Source: Pseudomonas sp. KK4
Lineage (GTDB): Bacteria > Pseudomonadota > Gammaproteobacteria > Pseudomonadales > Pseudomonadaceae
Direction of reading: 5' to 3'
NCBI RefSeq assembly: GCF_001984065.1
Contig: NZ_LYVP01000057.1
Span: 1-34,001 of the forward strand
Length of the DNA stretch: 34,001 nucleotides
This document shows positions 8,489-15,480 of this stretch, in pieces. Each line of letters starts with the position of its first letter. The stretch's first letter is position 1. A program made the position numbers and the translations under genes. The notes under the pieces are model-generated. The model ran no database searches, was not told where the DNA came from, and was given only the letters and a program-made list of their open reading frames with translations.

Positions 8489-8639
8489 GGACGTCCTGTT
8501 TGACTTGAAAAATGACCGGGCAGGTCCTGAACACACTGCCGCCAACGCTGATGGTCGCTGATTATACATGGGCGCCAACAGGCACACCTCTGCTGCTTGC
8601 AGGCTGCCTGCCGCGCCGGTGGAACATCGAAAACGGGTC

Positions 8640-8667
8640 TTTACAAAAAAATTGTTACCGGTAACAT
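8640..8667 (+). promoter_or_regulatory. Promoter with overlapping GntR-like operator for the pentonate operon
   Basis: The operator palindrome TGTTACCGGTAACA is at 8653-8666, identical to the copy at 7382. A possible -35 (TTTACA, 8640-8645) and -10 (TAACAT, 8662-8667) with 16-base spacing straddle it, so bound repressor would cover the core promoter. The palindrome is certain; the promoter hexamers are my reading. Confidence 0.7.
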
Positions 8668-8771
8668 CGAGACATTCGAACGCTGGCCGATGCTCGTCAT
8701 CGTGACGGTTTCACCGCAGTCGCCCGCTGTTCATCGCGCCGTCGATCGGCCTCCAACAAGAGATAAAAACA

Positions 8772-10556
8772 ATGTCTGGAACCACCCCCCTGCCCCTGCG
8801 AAGCCAACAATGGTTCGACGATCCCAGCCATGCGGACATGACCGCGCTCTACGTCGAACGCTTCATGAACTACGGCATGACCCGCGAGGAGTTGCAGTCG
8901 GGTCGCCCGATCATCGGCATCGCCCAAACCGGCAGCGATCTTGCGCCGTGCAATCGTCATCACCTCGAACTGGCGCAGCGCACCAAGGCTGGCATCCGCG
9001 ATGCGGGGGGCATTCCCATGGAGTTCCCGGTGCACCCGATGGCTGAACAGACCCGGCGCCCCACGGCGGCCCTGGATCGCAACCTGGCCTACCTGGGCCT
9101 GGTCGAGATTCTGCATGGCTTCCCGCTCGATGGCGTGGTGCTGACCACCGGCTGCGACAAGACCACCCCGGCCTGCCTCATGGCGGCGGCGACCGTCGAC
9201 ATCCCGGCGATCGTACTGTCGGGCGGCCCGATGCTCGATGGCCACCACAAGGGCCAGTTGATTGGCTCCGGCACAGTGCTGTGGCATGCGCGCAACCTGT
9301 TGGCCAGTGGTGAGATCGACTACGAAGGCTTCATGGAAATGACCACGGCCGCCTCCCCGTCGATCGGACACTGCAACACCATGGGCACCGCGCTGTCGAT
9401 GAACGCCCTGGCCGAAGCACTGGGCATGTCCCTGCCCGGCTGCGCGAGCATCCCGGCGGCGTATCGTGAGCGTGGGCAAATGGCCTATGCCACCGGCAAG
9501 CGCATCGTCGACATGGTGCGCCAGGACATCCGCCCTTCGCAGATCATGACCCGCGAAGCCTTCGAGAATGCCATTGCCGTAGCCTCGGCGTTGGGCGCCT
9601 CCACCAATTGCCCGCCGCACCTGATCGCGATTGCCCGCCATAGCGGCATCGATCTGAGCCTGCAGGACTGGCAGCGTATCGGTGAAGACGTGCCACTGCT
9701 GGTCAACTGCATGCCGGCGGGCAAATACCTGGGCGAAGGGTTCCATCGCGCCGGCGGCGTGCCGGCGGTCATGCACGAACTGAAAAAAGCCGGACGGCTG
9801 CACGAACATTGCGGCACGGTGAGCGGCAAGACCATTGGCGAGATCGTCAGCAACGCGGCGGCCAGCGACACCGACGTCATCCACGCCTATGAAGACCCGT
9901 TGATTCAACGTGCCGGGTTCATCGTGTTGAGCGGCAATTTCTTCGACAGCGCGATCATGAAGATGTCGGTGGTGGGCGAAGCCTTCCGCAAGACCTACCT
10001 GTCCGAACCGGGGGCGGAAAACAGCTTCGAAGCCAGGGCCATCGTGTTCGAAGGTCCCGAGGATTATCACGCCCGCATCAATGACCCCGCGCTGGACATC
10101 GACGAGCGCTGCATTCTGGTCATCCGCGGCTGCGGCACCGTGGGTTATCCAGGCAGCGCCGAAGTGGTCAACATGGCGCCTCCCGCAGCCCTGATCAAAC
10201 GCGGCATCGACTCCCTGCCCTGCCTGGGCGACGGGCGCCAAAGCGGCACCTCGGCCAGCCCGTCGATTCTCAACATGTCCCCGGAAGCCGCTGTCGGCGG
10301 CGGCATCGGCCTGCTCGAGACCAACGACCGTCTGCGCGTCGACCTCAACGCCCGGCGTGTCGATCTGCTGGTGGACGAAAGTGAAATGGCCCGGCGCCAG
10401 GCGGCGTTCAAGCCCACCGTACCGGCCTCGCAGACGCCCTGGCAGGAGATCTACCGGCAGCAGGTCGGCCAACTCTCGACCGGTGGCTGCCTGGAACCGG
10501 CGACCCTGCACCTGCGTGTCATCGCGCGCAGCGGCAATCCCCGTCATTCCCACTGA
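8772..10556 (+). CDS. IlvD/Edd-family sugar-acid dehydratase (pentonate dehydratase, probably D-xylonate)
   Basis: This 594-residue protein belongs to the IlvD/Edd dehydratases. Iron-sulfur ligands are visible as Cys60 (DLAPCN), Cys128 (GCDKT) and Cys201 (GHCNTMGTA). These are one residue off from the ligands known in Rhizobium L-arabinonate dehydratase (59/127/200). The C-terminal TPWQEIYR segment is also typical of the pentonate branch. The reaction would be pentonate to 2-keto-3-deoxypentonate plus water. The next two genes encode the following two steps. An FAH-type second enzyme is characteristic of the xylonate (Weimberg) pathway, so D-xylonate is favoured over L-arabinonate. Galactonate or other aldonates cannot be excluded. 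An AGAGA motif lies 9 bases before the ATG. Confidence 0.92.
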   Translation: MSGTTPLPLRSQQWFDDPSHADMTALYVERFMNYGMTREELQSGRPIIGIAQTGSDLAPCNRHHLELAQRTKAGIRDAGGIPMEFPVHPMAEQTRRPTAALDRNLAYLGLVEILHGFPLDGVVLTTGCDKTTPACLMAAATVDIPAIVLSGGPMLDGHHKGQLIGSGTVLWHARNLLASGEIDYEGFMEMTTAASPSIGHCNTMGTALSMNALAEALGMSLPGCASIPAAYRERGQMAYATGKRIVDMVRQDIRPSQIMTREAFENAIAVASALGASTNCPPHLIAIARHSGIDLSLQDWQRIGEDVPLLVNCMPAGKYLGEGFHRAGGVPAVMHELKKAGRLHEHCGTVSGKTIGEIVSNAAASDTDVIHAYEDPLIQRAGFIVLSGNFFDSAIMKMSVVGEAFRKTYLSEPGAENSFEARAIVFEGPEDYHARINDPALDIDERCILVIRGCGTVGYPGSAEVVNMAPPAALIKRGIDSLPCLGDGRQSGTSASPSILNMSPEAAVGGGIGLLETNDRLRVDLNARRVDLLVDESEMARRQAAFKPTVPASQTPWQEIYRQQVGQLSTGGCLEPATLHLRVIARSGNPRHSH

Positions 10557-10586
10557 TTCGTCCATTTTCCCAGGAAGGCTTCGTTC

Positions 10587-11804
10587 ATGTCGCAAACATC
10601 CGCTTCAACGCCACTGGCGTCATCGAATATCCCGGCTCAAGACTTCGCCCAGGGCACCTGGGTCGGTCGCGTCTGGATCCCGGGGGACAACCCGGGGCCC
10701 GCCGTAATCCTGCTCAAGGACGGTCAGGTCCATGACATCAGCCCGCGAGTGGCAACCGTGTCAGCGCTGCTCGAACTCGATGACCCGGTGGCGTACCTGC
10801 GCAGCCTGCCGCTGGAACACCCGCTGATCGGTATCGATGCGCTGCTGCGCAACAGCGATGCGTGCCTGCGCGATGAGTCGCAGCCGTGGCTGCTGGCACC
10901 GATCGATCTGCAAGCGGTAAAAGCCGCCGGGGTGACCTTTGCCACCAGCATGCTCGAGCGCGTGGTCGAAGAGCAGGCCAAGGGCGACCCGGCCAAGGCC
11001 CAGAGCATCCGCGCGACGCTGGTGGAGAGTATCGGTGCCGATCTTGGGCAGATCGTGCCGGGCTCCGCACAAGCCGCGGCCCTCAAGGAAGTATTGATCA
11101 GCCAAGGCATGTGGTCACAGTACCTGGAAGTGGGCATCGGCCCCGACGCCGAGGTATTCACCAAAGCGCAACCGCTGTCGGCCGTGGGCTACGGTGCAGC
11201 CATCGGCATCCACCCCAAGTCCGGCTGGAACAACCCCGAACCGGAAGTGGTCCTGGCGGTGTCCAGCGTCGGCAAGGTGCAGGGCGCTACGCTGGGCAAT
11301 GACGTCAACCTTCGAGATTTCGAAGGCCGTAGCGCCCTGCTGCTGTCCAAGGCCAAAGACAACAACGCATCGACGGCGCTGGGGCCGTTGCTGCGCCTGT
11401 TCGATGAAACGTTCGACATCGAAGATGTGCGCCGCGCCGAAGTCGCACTGAGGGTGGAAGGCGAAGACGGCTTCATCATGCACGGCAGCAGCTCCATGAA
11501 CCAGATCAGTCGCGACCCGCTGGACCTGGTTGCCCAGACCCTCAACGAGAACCATCAGTACCCGGACGGCTTCGTATTGTTTCTGGGCACCCTGTTCGCC
11601 CCCAAGCAAGACCGTGACTTGCCCGGCGCAGGCTTTACCCACAAAGAAGGTGACAGGGTCGCCATCAGCAGCAGCCGCTTCGGCACCCTGATCAACCGCG
11701 TGACCACCAGCGATCGCGCGCCAGCCTGGCAAATGGGCTACCGTGCATTGCTCGAAAACTTGCACGGCCGTGGCCTGGTCAGTGCCGCGATCACGCCACG
11801 CTAA
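10587..11804 (+). CDS. FAH-family dehydratase, probable 2-keto-3-deoxy-D-xylonate dehydratase (XylX-like)
   Basis: This 405-residue protein has the fumarylacetoacetase-like C-terminal fold from about residue 100. Conserved blocks are LLAPIDLQAVKAAGVTFA, WSQYLEVGIGPDAEVFTKA, SGWNNPEPEVVLAVSS (metal-ligand glutamates), LGNDVNLRDFEGRSALLLSKAKDNNAS and YPDGFVLFLGTLFAPKQDRD. This arrangement matches the Caulobacter XylX type, which dehydrates 2-keto-3-deoxyxylonate to 2-oxoglutarate semialdehyde. The preceding dehydratase (30-base gap) and following semialdehyde dehydrogenase (16-base gap) supply the steps before and after. AGGAAGG precedes the ATG by about 9 bases. A generic FAH hydrolase role is less likely given this context. 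Confidence 0.9.
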   Translation: MSQTSASTPLASSNIPAQDFAQGTWVGRVWIPGDNPGPAVILLKDGQVHDISPRVATVSALLELDDPVAYLRSLPLEHPLIGIDALLRNSDACLRDESQPWLLAPIDLQAVKAAGVTFATSMLERVVEEQAKGDPAKAQSIRATLVESIGADLGQIVPGSAQAAALKEVLISQGMWSQYLEVGIGPDAEVFTKAQPLSAVGYGAAIGIHPKSGWNNPEPEVVLAVSSVGKVQGATLGNDVNLRDFEGRSALLLSKAKDNNASTALGPLLRLFDETFDIEDVRRAEVALRVEGEDGFIMHGSSSMNQISRDPLDLVAQTLNENHQYPDGFVLFLGTLFAPKQDRDLPGAGFTHKEGDRVAISSSRFGTLINRVTTSDRAPAWQMGYRALLENLHGRGLVSAAITPR

Positions 11805-11820
11805 CCCGACGAGAATCCTC

Positions 11821-13407
11821 ATGAGCGCAGATACCGGACACAACTTCATCAACGGCGCACGCAGTGCCCAAGGGCACACCCGCCTGCAAAGCTTCGACGC
11901 CAACACGGGTGAGCCATTGCCGGGTTTCTTCACCGAAGCCACGCAGCAAGAAGTGGATGCCGCCGCCAAAGCGGCCGCCACTGCCTACCCGCTCTACCGC
12001 GCGATCGCTGTGGGTCAACGCGCCGCGTTCCTCGACGCCATCGCCGATGAGCTCGACGCACTGGACGAGGCGTTCATCGAGACGGTGTGCCGTGAAACGG
12101 CACTCCCGGCGGCCCGTATCCAGGGTGAGCGCGCGCGAACCAGCGGCCAGATGCGGCTGTTCGCCAAGGTGCTGCGACGCGGTGACTTCTTCGGCGCGCG
12201 CATCGACCGTGCGCTGCCCGACCGCCAGCCATTGCCACGCCCGGACTTGCGCCAGTACCACATTGGCATCGGCCCGGTGGCGGTCTTCGGTGCCAGCAAT
12301 TTCCCCCTGGCATTCTCCACCGCCGGCGGCGATACCGCCGCCGCGCTCGCGGCCGGTTGCCCGGTGGTGTTCAAGGCTCACCCAGGCCACATGGCAACCG
12401 CCGAACGGGTGGCCTCGGCCATCATTCGCGCAGCCGAAAAAACCGAAATGCCCGCTGGGGTCTTCAACATGATCTACGGCGGCACGGTCGGCGCCTGGCT
12501 GGTCCAGCACCCGGCAATCAAGGCCGTAGGCTTCACCGGTTCGCTCAAGGGAGGCCGTGCCCTGTGTGACATGGCGGCGGCACGACCCGAGCCCATTCCA
12601 GTGTTCGCGGAGATGTCCAGCGTCAATCCGGTGATCGTTTTGCCTGAGGCGCTCAAGGAGCGCGGTGCAAGCGTGGCGGCTGAACTGAGCGCCTCCGTGG
12701 TGCTGGGTGCCGGGCAATTCTGCACCAAGCCAGGCCTGGTGATCGGCATACGCTCTGCCGAGTTCGATGCGTTCCTCGATGAGCTGGCCCGCCAGGTCAA
12801 CGCCCAGCCTGCCCACACGATGCTCAACGCCGGTGGGCTGTGCAATTACGCCGATGGCCTGGGTCGACTGCGCGAACATGAGCAGATTCACGCTCTCGCC
12901 GGTCGCCCTCAAGAAGGTGGCCAGGCTCATCCGCAGTTGTTCGCAGCCGATGCCCAACTGCTGATCGACAATGATCCACTGCTGCAGCATGAAGTCTTTG
13001 GCCCGGTGGTCATCGTCGTCGCCGTTAACGACGCCCGGCAGCTGGAACAGGCCCTGCAAGGCCTGCAAGGGCAACTGACCGCGACTCTGATTGCGCAACC
13101 GGCCGATCTGGACGCATTCGCCGGGCTGATTCCGATGCTGGAAACGAAGGCCGGACGGCTGCTGCTCAATGGCTACCCGACAGGGGTCGAGGTGTGCGAG
13201 GCCATGGTTCACGGCGGGCCTTACCCCGCCACCTCCGATGCACGGGGCTCGTCCGTGGGTACACTGGCGATCAACCGTTTCCTGCGGCCGATCTGCTTCC
13301 AGAACTACCCGGACAACCTGCTGCCGGACGCGCTGAAAAACGCCAATCCGCTGGGGATCCAGCGGCTGGTGGACGGCATCAACACCCCTCAAGCCCTGGG
13401 TCAATAA
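11821..13407 (+). CDS. 2-oxoglutarate semialdehyde (2,5-dioxovalerate) dehydrogenase, NADP-type
   Basis: The protein is 528 residues from the ATG at 11821. The frame is open further upstream to 11743, but that would overlap the FAH gene. The start at 11821 leaves a 16-base gap with a GAGAA motif and begins with the family-typical SADTGHNFINGA. It belongs to the long ALDH branch that oxidises 2-oxoglutarate semialdehyde to 2-oxoglutarate. Motifs: GASNFPLAFSTAGGDTAAALAAGC, FTGSLKGGRAL, catalytic Glu264 in FAEMSSVNP and Cys301 in GAGQFCTKPG. Both catalytic residues are present, unlike the aldehyde dehydrogenase family protein at 2620. This is the final step of the pentonate route. It ends with tandem TAA stops and a hairpin. 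Confidence 0.95.
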   Translation: MSADTGHNFINGARSAQGHTRLQSFDANTGEPLPGFFTEATQQEVDAAAKAAATAYPLYRAIAVGQRAAFLDAIADELDALDEAFIETVCRETALPAARIQGERARTSGQMRLFAKVLRRGDFFGARIDRALPDRQPLPRPDLRQYHIGIGPVAVFGASNFPLAFSTAGGDTAAALAAGCPVVFKAHPGHMATAERVASAIIRAAEKTEMPAGVFNMIYGGTVGAWLVQHPAIKAVGFTGSLKGGRALCDMAAARPEPIPVFAEMSSVNPVIVLPEALKERGASVAAELSASVVLGAGQFCTKPGLVIGIRSAEFDAFLDELARQVNAQPAHTMLNAGGLCNYADGLGRLREHEQIHALAGRPQEGGQAHPQLFAADAQLLIDNDPLLQHEVFGPVVIVVAVNDARQLEQALQGLQGQLTATLIAQPADLDAFAGLIPMLETKAGRLLLNGYPTGVEVCEAMVHGGPYPATSDARGSSVGTLAINRFLRPICFQNYPDNLLPDALKNANPLGIQRLVDGINTPQALGQ

Positions 13408-13413
13408 TAAAGC

Positions 13414-13433
13414 GGGGAGATCGAACTCTCCCC
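13414..13433 (+). terminator. Hairpin terminator of the pentonate operon
   Basis: GGGGAGA (13414-13420) and TCTCCCC (13427-13433) form a 7-bp stem with a 6-base loop, 6 bases after the stop codon. Only TT follows, so it is a weak intrinsic terminator. Confidence 0.6.
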
Positions 13434-13453
13434 TTCCCCCACTGGCGCTCACC

Positions 13454-13630
13454 CGTGGCGAGGGCGCTTGGCTTGCCAGCGATGGCGGTCTGAAAGCCAC
13501 CCTCAACTGTGCGATTGAACCCGCTCCCTGTGGGCGCGGGCTTGCTCGCGAAGGCGGTGGATCAGTCAATGAATAGGTTGCCTGACACCCCGCAACGGCC
13601 TGGCCTCTATCGCGAGCAAGCTCGCCTACA
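13454..13630. repeat. REP sequences: one degenerate unit and one inverted pair
   Basis: A remnant at 13454-13470 (GTGGCGAGGGCGCTTG) matches the left arm type seen at 29516. An inverted pair spans 13529-13630, with a left unit TGTGGGCGCGGGCTTGCTCG and a right unit containing CGCGAGCAAGCTCGCCTACA. The arms are imperfect, so the pair is older or more diverged than those at 27215 and 33919. These repeats fill most of the 242-base spacer after the pentonate operon. Confidence 0.8.
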
Positions 13631-13649
13631 GAAATGCACGGGTACCCAT

Positions 13650-14576
13650 TCAAAAATCCCAGAACGCCGCCACCCAGCGAAACGCATCCCCCTCCACCGC
13701 CACCCGCCCTACCGACGGGAACGGCAAGTGCGTGGCTACGAACAACTCGCCGCTCGCCGCCGCTTCCTGCATCAAGCGAACCCGGACCCGCACCGACTCC
13801 TCGGGATCATGCTCAAAGCCGTTGTGCCAGTCAGGATGCTCGAAGGCCACCGGAAACAGCGCGTCCCCGGCGAAGGTCAGTCGCTCGCCGCCGGAGTTCA
13901 CGTACACCACGCAGTGCCCCGGTGTATGCCCGCCGGTGAGCTTGGCGACCACGCCGGGCGCCACTTCATATTCATCATCGAATGTCCGGACCCGGCTGCG
14001 ATACACCTCCATGAACTCGTTGGCGGTGGCACGCAGTACATCCGGCACCGGCGACGGCATTTCGGTGTGGGTGAAGTCGGGCGACTCCCAGAACGCGACT
14101 TCGGTCGCGGTGACGTGGATGCGCACGTCGGGACGCAAGCGGTTTTTCACTTCGTCCACCAACAGGCCGCCGATATGGTCCATGTGCATGTGGGTGATCA
14201 CCACGTCGGTGACCGATTCCAGATCGATGCCGGCGCCCGCCAGTCGCTTGGGGAACTGCCCGGCCCGCGGAAAGCCGGGGAACTGCCCGCCCAGCCCGGC
14301 GTCGACCAGAATCACCTGCTCGCCACTGCGTACGACCAGTACGTTGAGCGCCCAGTCGAACGCGTCCGGCCCCAGGAACATGTCCTTGAACCACGCAGCG
14401 CGGGCGGCCGGGTCGGCATTGGTGGACATGGTCGAAGTCGGCAGCGGCAGCACGCCGTCGCTGATCACCAGCACGTCGATCTCACCGACCCGCACGGCAT
14501 AGCGCGAAGGCACCAGCTCTTCGAAACCCGCGTTCGTCGCAGCCTGTCGGGTGCTGCAGTTCTGTTGCGTCGTCAT
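13650..14576 (-). CDS. MBL-fold metallo-hydrolase
   Basis: The ATG at 14576 is chosen because AGGAG lies at proper spacing; a GTG two codons earlier (14582) is too close to it. The 308-residue protein has the full metallo-beta-lactamase metal set: H129-x-H131-x-D133-H134 in THMHMDHIGG, H221 in GGHTPGH, D238 in FAGDALF and H283 in ATHLPFP. The closest known types by pattern are lactonase (AttM/AiiA-like) and methyl-parathion-hydrolase-like enzymes. I see no clear signal peptide. The substrate cannot be fixed. A 12-bp palindrome 106 bases upstream suggests specific regulation. The gene lies downstream of a receiver-domain gene on the same strand, with 173 bases between. Confidence 0.9.
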   Translation of the reverse strand: MTTQQNCSTRQAATNAGFEELVPSRYAVRVGEIDVLVISDGVLPLPTSTMSTNADPAARAAWFKDMFLGPDAFDWALNVLVVRSGEQVILVDAGLGGQFPGFPRAGQFPKRLAGAGIDLESVTDVVITHMHMDHIGGLLVDEVKNRLRPDVRIHVTATEVAFWESPDFTHTEMPSPVPDVLRATANEFMEVYRSRVRTFDDEYEVAPGVVAKLTGGHTPGHCVVYVNSGGERLTFAGDALFPVAFEHPDWHNGFEHDPEESVRVRVRLMQEAAASGELFVATHLPFPSVGRVAVEGDAFRWVAAFWDF

Positions 14577-14681
14577 GGTCACTCTCCTCTCGCCTGGTTC
14601 GGCAAGGCCCCACTGTCAGCGTGAAAGTGCGGCTGTTGCCCGTGGAAAGAGTCTGCATCGCGGCGCACCACGTTCGATACC

Positions 14682-14693
14682 ATACCCGGGTAT
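14682..14693. promoter_or_regulatory. Perfect 12-bp palindrome upstream of the MBL hydrolase
   Basis: ATACCCGGGTAT lies 106 bases before the hydrolase ATG and 57 bases past the stop of the upstream receiver gene. The AT-edged, GC-centred palindrome resembles an operator for a dimeric regulator. No regulator in the window is obviously its partner. Confidence 0.4.
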
Positions 14694-14749
14694 AGAAACA
14701 TTGCGCCTTAGGGTGATCATTCTCGGCAGAAGGTATGAGCGCCGGATAA

Positions 14750-15148
14750 CTACAGAACGCTGCCAGCCCAGTCGGCAGTGGCTGTTTCAATGCAATTGAG
14801 CAGCTTGTTGGCGTCGCAGGGTTTAGGCAGGCACGCGATCACATTGGGCGCACTTGTGCCCAGGTGCGCAACCGCTTCCGGGTAGGCCGTGATGAAAATC
14901 GTAGGGATGCAGTAACCCATTGCCACCAGTCGCTCATACAACTCGACACCGCTGACGCCCGGCATCTGGACATCCGATACCAGGCAACGGGTCTGTGCCA
15001 TGTCTTTGGAATAGAGGAACTGCAAAGCGCTGGAATAGGTTCGGACTTTATAGCCCATGGAGCGCAACAGGCTGTCCAGAGCCATTCGAACAGAATCGTC
15101 ATCATCGAGAATGGCTATGAGCATCGAGTTACGTATGGCCTGATTCAT
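14750..15148 (-). CDS. Single-domain response regulator (receiver only)
   Basis: From the ATG at 15148 the product is 132 residues, essentially one CheY-like receiver domain. Other in-frame ATGs are at 15238 and 15124; none has a strong ribosome binding site, so the start is uncertain. Counting from the 15124 Met, the acidic pocket is the LDDDD run, the phospho-acceptor is Asp51 in VSDVQMPG, the switch Thr is in FITAYPE and the Lys is Lys101 in LPKP. The sequence resembles FixJ-type receivers, but no DNA-binding domain follows. It is divergent from the large hybrid kinase at 15481, which suggests it takes phosphate from that kinase or competes with the FixJ-type regulator at 21014. Confidence 0.88.
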   Translation of the reverse strand: MNQAIRNSMLIAILDDDDSVRMALDSLLRSMGYKVRTYSSALQFLYSKDMAQTRCLVSDVQMPGVSGVELYERLVAMGYCIPTIFITAYPEAVAHLGTSAPNVIACLPKPCDANKLLNCIETATADWAGSVL

Positions 15149-15316
15149 TAGGGTTGGCTCGTGCCATCGTCTGTCATCACCACGATATACGTACTGTCGG
15201 AAGTTGGAAAACCACACCTGCGTGCAATTGAACAACACTTAAGTATTAGTGCCGCGTCCGTCCTGCCCTAAACCCATGTATGAGTGACGACTGCCACCAC
15301 CCTGCCTACACTCCCG

Positions 15317-15341
15317 GGCATGTGCCCCACGAAAACATGCC
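15317..15341. promoter_or_regulatory. Inverted repeat in the spacer between receiver gene and hybrid kinase
   Basis: GGCATGT at 15317-15323 and ACATGCC at 15335-15341 form a perfect inverted repeat with an 11-base spacer. It lies about 140 bases upstream of the hybrid kinase start. It could be a binding site for the FixJ-type regulator. The remainder of the 332-base spacer (15149-15480) shows no further gene. Confidence 0.35.
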
Positions 15342-15480
15342 AGGCCAGACCTCTGCCTGCCCTGCAAGCGGCTAATCTTATAAGTCTGGAAAGGTTGCCA
15401 CGAGGGCACTTCGCGCCATTCTGGATCCCGGCGTAACGGCAAAGTACCCCCCTGTTGCCCCCACCCCGACGGATATCAGC

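Noticed and set aside
7451..8587. Longer LacI-family protein starting at 8587
   Set aside because: The extra 33 residues lack family features, and the ATG at 8488 has a ribosome binding site directly before the HTH domain.
8697..10595. 632-codon minus-strand open frame opposite the dehydratase
   Set aside because: High-GC antisense shadow of a certain gene; low-complexity His/Gly/Arg/Ala-rich product with no recognisable motif.
11791..13653. 620-codon minus-strand open frame opposite the semialdehyde dehydrogenase
   Set aside because: Shadow frame; the plus-strand gene has all ALDH motifs and the antisense product resembles no family.
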